Origin: Chara braunii | Lineage: Eukaryota; Streptophyta; Charophyceae; Charales; Characeae | NCBI GenBank assembly: GCA_003427395.1 | Contig: BFEA01000016.1 | Coordinates: forward strand, 5,308,041-5,335,431 | Direction: 5' to 3' | DNA: 27,391 nucleotides | Shown here: positions 1 through 7,795 of the stretch, one piece after another | Layout: each line of letters opens with the position of its first letter | Numbering within the stretch: the stretch's first letter is position 1 | The notes under the pieces: generated by a model | Seen by the model: the letters and a program-made list of their open reading frames with translations, nothing else | Database searches by the model: none | What the model was told of the DNA's origin: nothing | Program-made: the position numbers and the translations under genes

Positions 1-20
1 TTTTTTTTCTGCGCTAGGTC

Positions 21-90
21 GGACAACCCCTGCCCGATTCGACGTCCGACCAGACGTCCGGTCGGACATCCCAGACGGTCAGGGGTGTCC
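21..90. repeat. nested inverted repeat (hairpin)
   Basis: The inner stem GTCCGACC (44-51) pairs exactly with GGTCGGAC (60-67) around an 8-base loop. The outer arms GGACAACCCCTG (21-32) and CAGGGGTGTCC (80-90) pair with one bulge. The 8-mer GACGTCCG or a close variant recurs through the block. It lies at the window edge, so it may be the end of a larger foldback element. Confidence 0.5.
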
Positions 91-940
91 TGGACGTCCG
101 GAAAAACAACCTAGAAAAAAAACAAAATCTAGAAATATTTTGGCAGCGTCTACCCTCCCGCCGTTGGGATCGGCTTCGGGACAATGTCCCAGAGTAAAGA
201 CTACCTACAACGGGTCGGAAACGAAGCCTAAGCTAACCTAAATGCGGGCAAGGCAAAAATCGAGGCTCAAATGGAGTCTACATGCCTTCTTTCCGAGATT
301 GCTCAAATAGAAGGCATGAACTCTATTTGAGAGAAGTCGTACTTTGACTCCAATATACGCGTCTCTTATCAAAATAATTTATCACTCAACCATAAATAAA
401 TTTGAAATCTCTACGAGGTTTATTTTTAAATTTTCAACCCTTTATTTTACTTTTTTCAAAATTTTAAGAAATTAATAAAAATTAGATCTACATAAGATAA
501 ATTCGTTTCTATACTCCCAATTCTTCGGGGCAATAAAATGAAATCGTACAGAAGCACTTAGAGTAATTTTTAACTTTTTTACCCTTTATTTTAATTTTTA
601 AATATTTTTTAGAAAATAATTGATTAAAATTGGATTTAAACCACTAGTACCTCCGCCAGTGTTGGAAAAATACGATGTACTGGTCTGTCCCCTAAGAAAC
701 CGGGATCCCAGCAGGGTCGGCAATGTCCCAAAAATCGTAGTTTTATTTTGCTCGTGCACGAAAGGAAAAGGGAAAAAAAAAAAAATTGGACTGCAATGAT
801 GTCGGACAGGGTAGTCTAGGAGGCCGTGCTCACAGTCTTGAATGCATTTTACAGCAAAGACGGTCACATTCTGAAACTTACTGTTTTTTTTTTCTTTTTT
901 TCTTTTTAGTTTGTTATGAGTCCCCTGCCAACGAGGCAGG

Positions 941-1190
941 GCGAAATCCGTGAACTGCTCTAGCTGTGTTTTCTCAGAGGATTGTAACCCTGATGAATCC
1001 AGCCATTTTCAAGACCGAATGCGTGTTTTGTTTTTTTTTCCTTGTTTTCTTTTTCTGGCATCTGACAATCTGAATCTGTGATCTGCTCGAGCTGTATTTC
1101 CTCATAAGATTGTAGCCCTGATCACACTGGCACTTAGGAGAATGTATCTTGCTAATTTCGCATCCGAATCCGTGCTTGTTTTTTTTTTTT
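941..1190. repeat. 128-bp direct duplication, two diverged copies
   Basis: The sequence around TGAACTGCTCTAGCTGTG (from 951) recurs as TGATCTGCTCGAGCTGTA (from 1079). The shared part continues through an ATTGTARCCCTGAT motif, then CCGAAT-CGTG-TTG, and ends in a poly-T run in both copies. The spacing is about 128 bp at the left and about 150 bp at the right. No coding sense is apparent. Confidence 0.55.
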
Positions 1191-1753
1191 TTGTTTTTTT
1201 TTTTTTTGTTTTTTTCAGTTTCTAGAATCTAACAAACTTGTCACGGGGTTGAGATACCCTCACTGAGAGCACACTCACACTACCACTTCCAAGTATGCAT
1301 ACAGCAGCAATCACGACCAGAGCTTTGTGTCGTTTTTTGCTTTTGTGAGTTTCACGGCTGTAACTTTTTTTTTTTTTTTCCGTGAGAGTACCATAAAGAA
1401 ATGGAGTGGGTGCCAGACTCGACAAACTTGGAGCGCAGTGAAATCAGGCTCGGAGGTACTGGTGGTTTAAGCAAAACAAATCCATATTTATGGTCCCTAA
1501 TTCTTTGGGGCAAGGGTTTGTTGAATTTTAATAAAATCAAATGGTACAAAAGGTCTATGAATACTTGTCAATTTGTTTTTTATAAAATCGGTTGTATTTA
1601 CCCTCCCCGCGTTGGGATCGGGTTCGGGATAAGTCCTAAACTGAAAACTGCATGTACAGGATCAAAAGTATAATATAAAGTAAACTTTAATGTAGTTTTT
1701 ATTTAAATTTTTACTATTTATTTTGAATTTCACCAAATTTATTAGTTAAATTC

Positions 1754-2028
1754 CTAGGCTACCAGAGTGGCCCGGGGTCACTTGCCCGGCCGGGTAAAAA
1801 AAAAATTAAAAAAAAAAAAACAAAACAATATTTTTACAATTTTATTTTTATTTTACAATTGGTAACGAATTTCGATGTGACCCTGAGGCAAATGTTGTTC
1901 AGTTTATGTTTCTGTATAACGTAGTTTTTTTTTTGTTTTTTGGTTTTTTTTTGTTTTTTGTTTTTTTTGCTGGGAGTCCTTGCACGGGCTGGCCACCCGG
2001 GACCCGGGCGGCCCGGCTGGTAGCCTAG
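1754..2028. mobile_element. foldback/MITE-like element with 8-bp target duplication
   Basis: The ends are inverted: CTAGGCTACCAG on the left (1754-1765) and CTGGTAGCCTAG on the right (2017-2028). They continue inward into GC-rich, CCCGGG-containing arms that are also roughly complementary. The interior is poly-A/T. The flanks TTAAATTC (1746-1753) and TTAAGTTC (2029-2036) match at 7 of 8 positions, as expected of an aged 8-bp target-site duplication. An 8-bp duplication is typical of hAT-type transposons, but no transposase is present and the family assignment is inference. Confidence 0.55.
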
Positions 2029-2036
2029 TTAAGTTC

Positions 2037-4968
2037 AAAATTGTTTACTCTCTTTTTAATTCTTCGTGCAGGCGCAACATGTTGCCCTTGCGCAGAGAGG
2101 TTCCAAATATTTTCGAAAGTTTATTCTGAAAAGTTGTGCTCCCTACATGTGGCGCGAAACTCGTTTGAGTTTTATAAACAATTTTTTATTAAAAAAAATA
2201 TATATTTAATTTTCTTAACAAAAATATACGTGGTCGGTTTTGCCGGCGAAAGACTCCAAAATTTTATACCGAGTTAAACGTTCAACTTTGCTCCCAAAGT
2301 TCATCAGCCAAATCCGAACGGTTCGTGAGTTAAAAATAAAATAAACTTTAAAATAATACTTTGAATAATTTTGATCTCTAGGGTTTACATTTTGCACGCA
2401 ACCGCACGGACACCGTCAATCTTTTTTTTCCCTGAAAATTTCACACACTCAACCCTTGCGGTTTGAACAAAAAACTTATCGGATTATAATTTTTTTTTTT
2501 TTTTTTACTTTTATAAAAATGAATTAAAAAAATCCTAATTTGGAAATTAATTCTCGATTAAAAGGGACTGTTGGACAGCGTGTCAGTCGCATCTGAAGTT
2601 GGTTTTCCCCGAATTATATATGAAAATGTCGAGAAAAATCAACCGAATAACTTTACTTTTGTAAGCATTAAAAAATACCTACACAATTTTCATTATTTGA
2701 ATTTAAAAAATATATATATTAATATATTTGAAGAAAAAAAAAATATCATACATCGCTTCATAGCCATAAGTTCAAGCCGCCGAGGGTCTCAAAAAATTCG
2801 GCTCAACGAGAGGATCTACTTTGATTCGGGGGTGGTTTGCCCAAAAACTCTCGGAGCATAAGTTATCCCGTAAACAATGTGTCATCAAATAAAATAAAAT
2901 AAAATTAGAACGATAATTGATCAATTAATCAGCAGGTTAATTAACCAGCGCACCCCCGTTAGATAGGGAAAGGACAAGGCCTTGGGGTTGCAGTCCCCGC
3001 CCCGACAACGGTGCTAAAGTTGTGAGGAAACCTGCGGAGAGGTCACCTATTGTTCGCTGAAGTCAGGGGCAACAACGCCTGTCACTCACTGCGCTCGCTT
3101 CAGAGATCCTTAACGACCAACAGGGGAGTGAAGCTTGTTTTGCCTGTCACGACTCCCCACTCGAGTGTAATCTTGGCGTAACATATTGAGTATTGCGACC
3201 CACGTAGTAGGAGTAATCTTCGTTTGACCTCAGCGTTGTAAGTGAGAAACCAGTTGTGTGTTGCTTCCTTTCGGACCGACTTTTCTATTTAAGACGATAA
3301 ATGAAGAATCACGGTAAATAATATATATAAAAATTTCCATGTAAATAATTTCACGATATATATATGTTTTATTTCAGCACTTGCTCGGGAAATATATAAA
3401 GTGTTCATTACTCAGATTCGCCAACCAGGGACAGGGGAAAACGACATTTATAAGATATTTTTGAACATCAAGCCCGTTCAATAATCGGGTCATGCGAGCA
3501 GTCACTAAATTGGCACCTCAGTGCACTAATTTTGTAGCTACCGCTTGCACTCATAAAATTTTCTCCCTTCTTATATGTCATCTTTGTTCATTTCGATTTA
3601 AGGCTTGACTAGTTTTTGTCTGATTAAAATCTTTTGTTATCATTAATAACAACTTTGTTGTCGATTGTCTGTTTCCGGATCAACTCTAACTCATTCTCAC
3701 TACTCAACTTAAAGCCTTAACCCATGTGGGTTGAATTGTTTTTTTTACTTCTTACCCGGACTTTTACTAAATGACCATTTAAAAAAGACCGCGTGTGTTA
3801 TTTTTGAAGGTTGGACAAAGGTTGAGCTTATGTAAATTTGGCAGGGAGTGTGAGTGCAGAGAGTGGTTGAAGTTGACCAAGTGTAGTGTGTGGTATGTCG
3901 ATATTGAATCTTTGTGTGATTGCAAATATATTTATAAGTTTTGAGTCAAAATTTGACTTGCCTGTGATTTTGCATATTTAAAAGGAAGTCACACTATGAT
4001 TGTGAGAGTGATCGTCTCGTGTCTCATAATTTTACTATGTTTATATTCTGTGTATTCGCGTAATCTGTGCGAGAATTATGGGATAAGAGAAAAGTGAGTT
4101 CCCCTTTGATTTTTGCTTGTTAGTTTTTATAGTTGGATGTTGAGGTTCGTGGCGACTGTCAAAGTCAAACCCCTTGACATGTTCCAAAGCCTTCGAAGAT
4201 GGGGCCTCTTCCCAAGAGTCAAGGGCGTTTCGCCGCCACAAAAGGCCGAAGCCCCCACCTACCGCTCCTCTTCACAGTGTGTAGAAAAGGGTAGGAGTCA
4301 CAATCACATTCACGATTGTATAGCGTCATGAGATTAACCTCTCAAGATGTGTGTCAGCCGACATTTGAGTGTCGAGAGCGACCCTCAAAATTAGGACCTC
4401 GTGGTTATGGGTACCATATAGTACGTAATCTTTGCGACTACTTGCGTATTCATGTATGTTTAATGGACATGATAAAGTTTACGTCGCCGTGCTATTTATT
4501 TATAATCTCGCATGCGACGTTCGCTTATCCTGTTGTCGAAATGTTATGTGTTAATAGTGAATAAGAAACTTGGCGCGCTTTACATACGACGCTTGATTAT
4601 ATTTTATGAAGTGTATCGCGTGGTTAGATTGGTCGTCCTAGTCGACCAGTGTAGGACCTCGCTTGGGAGATCAACCCCCAGAACGTTGGTTCACGCGCGG
4701 GGTCGATTAAGGCATTTTACTGCGCGTACCCCCTGTGCTACAACGAACGAGAAACACTCTCGACTAACCCACCTCTGCAATTGCATTCGAGAAGTTTTCG
4801 CACGTGGTTCGATAACTCGTCGGGGGTACGCCTACCTAAGGAGGTGACGGCTTCTGCAGGTACTTCACCACTCTTGCGAAAAAGTCAAGCAGAACCCTGT
4901 GTGACGAGGCCGGGAGAATCTCCTTGCGGGACCGATGCGCTTGATACCGCCTTATGCATTATGCCTCC
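2037..4968. other. intergenic DNA, no recognisable gene
   Basis: About 2.9 kb without a supportable coding region. The part up to about 2900 is strongly AT-rich. A more GC-balanced block at about 2950-3260 contains GGGGAGT/ACTCCCC inverted repeats around 3124-3160 but matches no gene I recognise. 4000-4960 is mixed-composition DNA that could contain the decayed downstream (reverse transcriptase) part of the LINE described next. No clear RT motif could be read in any minus-strand frame. Confidence 0.4.
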
Positions 4969-5460
4969 TTATTTATTTCGTTTGCCAAGATTTTGGAGCA
5001 GACCTCCATGACCCTTGAGACGATTGTTGTACCCCCATCGAGTTATTCCGCCGTCGAGTCGGTCCGTAGATGTCGCCCACTTTTCCATATGTTGGGTGAC
5101 CAAGTCTTGGATATCTACATCTGCCAAAGTACGGGTGTTGAACCGAAAAAAACCTTTACCGCGCCCCACGCCAAGTTACAAGCCTATTTCCGCCACCACA
5201 GGCTTGTGGTCTGATAGGGGGTTGCAGATAGGAGTGACACTCATTGCCTAGAAAGTAATATAATCTGCTCTTGGTCACCTGTCCGTGTACGTGGGATATC
5301 CACGCATACCCTACTTCCTGTGGCATCAACACCCGAAAGGGGTCAATGAGTGTGAGCTCCTCCATTAGAGCAAATAAAGAATGCACGTTACCTCTATCCG
5401 CAACCTGAGAGCCTGCGATCAGTGCGTCCAGCACAGATGAGGAACGGGTACCCAGACCCG
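4969..5460 (-). pseudogene. LINE (non-LTR retrotransposon) endonuclease/linker relic
   Basis: Two minus-strand reading frames in series carry the C-terminal part of an apurinic-type endonuclease and the following linker of a LINE ORF2. The first (about 5460-5160) reads SLFALMEELTLIDPFRVL, then GYAWISHVHGQVTKSRLYYF. This matches the family pattern of a helix ending in D-x-x-R, then GYTW, then SR-(L/I)-DYF. The second frame (5169-4969) has GKGFFRFNT and a downstream W, as in the G-x-W/F-R-F-N linker before the RT. A frameshift separates the two, around the expected SDH motif, which is degraded to RPQ. The 5' part of the endonuclease and the RT are missing or unreadable, so this is a dead fragment. 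It could have supplied no activity here, but it shows that LINEs exist in this genome. Confidence 0.55.
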
Positions 5461-5679
5461 CACCCACCCGCACCCACCTGCACCCGCAAGTCACCCGCAT
5501 GGGTGTAGTTGTTGTAAATTAGCTAGCCTGGGTGGGATGAGGGTGGGTCTAAGATAGCTGGTTCAGATGGGTGACAGGTGGGTCAAAGCTAGGCCTGGGT
5601 CACCTGAATGGGTGGGTGGCAGGTGGGTGAATATGTGGCCTGGGTCACCCGACCCGCCGGCCCAGGATGACCCGCAAAG

Positions 5680-5680
<1 letters not shown>
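5450..5680. repeat. GGGTG-rich minisatellite
   Basis: Degenerate units built on GGGTG(A)CAGGTGGGT and their complement ACCCGCACCC fill this stretch. The strand bias flips from C-rich (5452-5500) to G-rich (5530-5650). It begins where the LINE relic loses similarity, so it may mark the breakpoint of that truncated copy. Confidence 0.6.

Positions 5681-5755
<75 letters not shown>
5681..5755. repeat. 75-bp poly-C tract (one G at 5722)
   Basis: Seventy-five consecutive positions are C except for one G. On the minus strand this is a poly-G run that could fold into G-quadruplexes. Such a long mononucleotide C run is unusual, and its exact length may be affected by sequencing or assembly. Confidence 0.9.
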
Positions 5756-6322
5756 TTCCTGCGGTACTGCCGGTTGGACCGTCGACAGTGTCGGGAAATT
5801 TTGCTCCCTACCTGCATGAGGCGGCAAGGTTCGCTATGACATTTCAATCTGTCGACCATCTAGGTTTTTGGCGTCACACAAGGACGGCGCAAGTCAGAGC
5901 TGCGCTGCGGCAGGGAGAAGGAATGAGGGTTGTGAGGTGAGATTCTCGGACTTGCGCTGCGGCAGGGAGAAGGAATAAGGGTTGCGATGTGAAATACTCG
6001 GGTGTACCGAAGGAGGGTGGTGAGGAGGTGGCGGGGACTCTAGGAGCACCAAGCTGCAACCCACCAGCGGCAGAAGGGGAGCACCGAACTGCAAGGCGGA
6101 GCTGCGCCAGCCTCCAGGTCAGTCTCTCTCTCTCTCTCTCTCCCTCTCCCTCTCTCTCATACGAGGCTGCTCGCATAGTGCCGCATTTGGTGTCCATTGT
6201 AAATCCACGCCCGATCCGGTGTCTGATTTATCCAATTAACGAAACTATCGATTGACCGTGACCTCTCGGAGTTGTAACGAGTGCCTGCCGATAGAAGAAG
6301 TTTCACCATAGTCTGATTGAAT

Positions 6323-6325
<3 letters not shown>
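5756..6325. other. intergenic DNA with a short tandem repeat
   Basis: The block TTGCGCTGCGGCAGGGAGAAGGAAT occurs as a direct pair near 5900-5925 and 5952-5976. A CT-rich microsatellite lies at 6122-6158. No coding region is supported. Confidence 0.4.

Positions 6326-6391
<66 letters not shown>
6326..6391. repeat. (CT)33 microsatellite
   Basis: An uninterrupted CT run of 66 bp. It sits just beyond the 3' side of the minus-strand U6-like sequence at 6409-6504. Confidence 0.95.
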
Positions 6392-6397
<6 letters not shown>

Positions 6398-6408
6398 ACA
6401 TTGCTCCC

Positions 6409-6504
6409 CCCGCCATTTCTGATTTATGAGTTTCGTCCTTGCACGGGGGCTGTGCTAATCTTCTCTGTATCGTTCCAAAAAATCTCGACACGGATCCGTG
6501 TGCC
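6409..6504 (-). pseudogene. U6 snRNA-like sequence, copy A (near full length)
   Basis: Read on the minus strand, the sequence aligns over nearly the whole length of spliceosomal U6 snRNA. A 5' stem-loop (CACACGGATCCGTGTC) is followed by a 26-base core that matches U6 exactly: GGAACGAT, the ACAGAGA box that contacts the 5' splice site, and the AGC catalytic triad (GATTAGCA). A diverged internal stem-loop region (GTGCAAGGACGAAAC) and an AAATGG block follow. The usual terminal U-run, which stops RNA polymerase III, is absent; GCGGGGGGAGC and then GA repeats are found instead. I see no TATA box at the right distance upstream. This favours a retrocopy or pseudogene, although the perfect core is notable. 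Confidence 0.75.
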
Positions 6505-6507
6505 TTG

Positions 6508-6540
6508 ACACATGGTTTTTGTTTTTCTTTCCCCTTCCGA
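6508..6540 (-). repeat. A-rich tail behind the U6-U2 chimera
   Basis: On the minus strand the U2-like part of copy B runs into GGGGAAAGAAAAACAAAAACC. This is the kind of A-rich 3' tail found on LINE-mobilised RNA copies. A very similar A-rich stretch follows the second U2-like copy near 7560-7579. Confidence 0.5.
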
Positions 6541-6596
6541 TCGGCCACGGATGAGATATAAACTGATCAGAACAGATACGAACTTGATCTTAGCCA
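6541..6596 (-). pseudogene. U2 snRNA-like segment, copy 1 (3' half of a U6-U2 chimera)
   Basis: The minus strand reads TGGCTAAGATCAAGT, then GTATCTGTTCT-ATCAGTTTA and TATCTCATCCGTGG. This follows U2 snRNA from about nucleotide 18 to about 75 with few changes, including the conserved GTTCTTATCAGTTTA region next to the branch-point recognition sequence. The first ~17 nucleotides of U2 are absent: the U2 part begins directly after the U6-like sequence that ends at 6597. Confidence 0.8.
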
Positions 6597-6715
6597 GTGT
6601 CATCCGTGCGCGGGGGCCATGCTCATCATCTCAGCATCGTTTTCTTTTTAATTTATTATTATTATTATTATTATTATTATCTCAGCATCGTTTCAATTTC
6701 CATGGATCTCGTTTA
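6597..6715 (-). pseudogene. U6 snRNA-like sequence, copy B (5' half of a U6-U2 chimera, interrupted)
   Basis: On the minus strand, 6641-6597 reads AACGATGCTGAGATGATGAG then CATGGCCCC-CGCGCA-GGATGACAC, which matches U6 at about 39 of 45 positions. The upstream U6 part (ATCC-TGGAAATTGAAACGAT) continues at 6715-6681. Between them lies a ~36-bp (ATT)n-containing insert flanked by a 15-bp duplication. The U6 part stops at GATGACAC and joins U2 sequence without spacer. Confidence 0.75.
6628..6693. mobile_element. (ATT)n insert with 15-bp flanking duplication inside U6 copy B
   Basis: ATCTCAGCATCGTTT occurs at 6628-6642 and again at 6679-6693. Between them is TCTTTTTAATT followed by about nine ATT units (6653-6680). 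A 15-bp direct repeat around a tail-like microsatellite resembles a retroposon insertion so 5'-truncated that only its 3' tail entered. Replication slippage is the alternative. Confidence 0.45.
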
Positions 6716-6767
6716 CCCATAACGGAAATTGGTGGAAAGGCTTACCGCAGCAGCGAGCTAGGAGTGG

Positions 6768-6777
6768 CGATGTGGGA
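6768..6777 (-). promoter_or_regulatory. match to plant snRNA upstream sequence element (USE)
   Basis: On the minus strand, TCCCACATCG is identical to the core of the plant U-snRNA promoter element USE. It lies about 55 bp upstream of the expected 5' end of U6 copy B. No TATA box is visible 23-30 bp downstream, so function is doubtful and the match may be chance. Confidence 0.25.
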
Positions 6778-6783
6778 GGAACC

Positions 6784-6809
6784 TTTTTTTTTTTTTTTTT
6801 TTTTTTTTT
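6784..6809 (-). repeat. poly-A tail of U6 copy C (poly-T on the plus strand)
   Basis: A run of 26 T on the plus strand is a 26-A tail directly downstream of U6 copy C when read in the U6 orientation. Such a tail is characteristic of RNA copied by LINE machinery. Confidence 0.6.
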
Positions 6810-6811
6810 AA

Positions 6812-6881
6812 TCGGGCCAGATCTGGCAATGTGGGACGATGCTAATCATCTCTGCATCGTTTGGATTTTAGCTTCGCACGA
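6812..6881 (-). pseudogene. U6 snRNA-like sequence, copy C (3'-truncated retrocopy)
   Basis: The minus strand carries a 5' stem (TTTCGTGCGAA), then CTAAAATCC-AAACGATGCAGAG and ATGATTAGCAT, matching the U6 5' domain, the ACAGAGA box (one change) and the AGC triad. The internal stem-loop is degraded and U6 similarity then ends. A 26-base A tail follows at 6809-6784. The 3' truncation plus A tail fits retroposition rather than a functional gene. Confidence 0.65.
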
Positions 6882-6892
6882 AATGAAAATTA

Positions 6893-6916
6893 ATCTGGTC
6901 GCCATTGCGACCAGAT
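6893..6916. repeat. perfect 10-bp stem, 4-base loop hairpin
   Basis: ATCTGGTCGC pairs exactly with GCGACCAGAT around CATT. It lies just upstream (minus strand) of U6 copy C. No function is evident. Confidence 0.7.
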
Positions 6917-7017
6917 GCAGGTTAATAGGAAGTGCCCTGTCGGTTATCGCGTTGGTTGAAGAGAAGCCGCGCGTTCGGAGGAGAAGAGGACGGAAAGTTG
7001 GTGGACAAGGAGATGGC

Positions 7018-7055
7018 GTCGAAGAAGAAGAAGAAAAAGAAGAAGAAGAAGAAGA
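7018..7055. repeat. (GAA)n microsatellite
   Basis: An imperfect GAA/AAG run within purine-rich DNA. Long Lys/Glu open frames across it are composition artefacts. Confidence 0.8.
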
Positions 7056-7115
7056 CAAGAAGGAAGGAGCGAAGAAGGGAGGGGAGCTGGAGAGGCTTCC
7101 CTCCGCAGCGAGCGA

Positions 7116-7221
7116 CCGTCTTCCCCCGAACACAACTCACCCTTATTTCCGATGTACCTGACCCGGAAATGTAGCTTGTATAGATTCATTATCAGGGTGC
7201 GTTATGTTCGGGGGAAGGCGG
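7116..7221. mobile_element. short TA-flanked inverted-repeat element (MITE), copy 1
   Basis: A 106-bp element with near-perfect inverted ends. The left end is CCGTCTTCCCCCGAACA; the right end, read inverted, is CCGCCTTCCCCCGAACAT. It is homologous over its whole length to the copy at 9406-9510. The right flank starts with TA and the left flank is GA, consistent with a TA target duplication mutated on one side. The flanks CCGCAGCGAGC and TAGGAGTG-CGATG resemble an apparently unoccupied related site at about 6745-6774, which supports the boundaries. TA target duplication suggests Tc1/mariner-like mobilisation; no transposase is present. Confidence 0.75.
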
Positions 7222-7550
7222 TAGGAGTGACGATGCGAAGCGAGGTCCGTAGTATGGTGGTGACTGTGACCATCGTGCTGTGTTGTGTGTCTGAGGCATT
7301 TGAACTGTTGGATCAGTCGATTCAGTTTCCACATGTACCTGGTCCACTGTGTTGTACAAATTATGATCCCTCTCCAGACAATGCCGACCCCGATGATCCC
7401 GGTCTTGTGACGATGGCGAGATTCTCATTGGTTCATGATGTTGATCGGGATCAGGATCATCTTGATGGGGATGCAGCTGCTCTTGATGATGATCCTTTTT
7501 AAAAGGGGTGATGGCCTCTGAGATATCATCATTGAAATGACCGGCCCCAG

Positions 7551-7645
7551 GTAATTCATAATTTTTCTTTTTGTTTTTCCAGATATTAAATGATTAGAAC
7601 AGACACTACACGATGCCAAATGGCCGAAAAAGGTACGGTAATTCA
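7551..7645 (-). mobile_element. retroposed U2 snRNA unit with 9-bp target duplication
   Basis: GGTAATTCA occurs at 7551-7559 and again at 7637-7645. Between the repeats, in minus orientation, lie the U2 5' end, a U2 body to about nucleotide 60 and an A-rich tail (GGAAAAACAAAAAGAAAAA). Direct repeats, an intact 5' end and an A-rich tail are the three marks of LINE-mediated retroposition. Confidence 0.7.
7580..7636 (-). pseudogene. U2 snRNA-like sequence, copy 2 (5' 60 nucleotides)
   Basis: The minus strand reads GTACCTTTTTCGGCC, then ATTTGGC, GTGTAGTGTCTGTTCT and AATCATTTAATATCTG. This aligns with U2 snRNA from its first nucleotide to about nucleotide 60. It is truncated before the Sm site and the 3' stem-loops, so it cannot be a functional U2 gene. 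See the enclosing retroposed unit. Confidence 0.75.
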
Positions 7646-7713
7646 AAATTATTCCGGCAGTGTCATGATTTTTTTTTTTGTGGAGTTGTGTATAGCGGAG
7701 ATGCCAACAGACG

Positions 7714-7720
<7 letters not shown>

Positions 7721-7791
<71 letters not shown>
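7721..7791. repeat. (AG)35 microsatellite
   Basis: An uninterrupted AG run of 71 bp. Confidence 0.95.

Positions 7792-7795
<4 letters not shown>

Larger units (their letters stand above)
1..1753. other. AT-rich intergenic DNA with short duplicated blocks
   Basis: No supportable gene is visible; short open frames here are interrupted or low in complexity. The stretch holds long poly-A/T runs, a nested hairpin at 21-90, a 128-bp direct duplication starting near 941 and 1069, and a small stem (CCCTGCC/GGCAGGG) at about 922-940. A roughly 38-bp block (core GTTGGGATCGG, then TTCGGGA) occurs at about 152-190 and again at about 1598-1638. A second shared block, AATTCTTCGGGGCAA-like, occurs near 517 and 1498. 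These look like fragments of one older dispersed repeat. Confidence 0.5.

Noticed and set aside
5563-5859. Poly-Pro and poly-Gly open frames
   Set aside because: Direct translation of the poly-C tract.
7505-7560. U1 snRNA-like reading on the minus strand (TTACCTGG, GGTCA, GAGGCC)
   Set aside because: The best-matching TTACC belongs to the target duplication of the U2 retrocopy and the rest needs several gaps.
7551-7582. Intron-like GTAATT...TTTTTCCAG on the plus strand
   Set aside because: Only 32 bp long; the pyrimidine tract is the complement of the A-rich tail of the retroposed U2.
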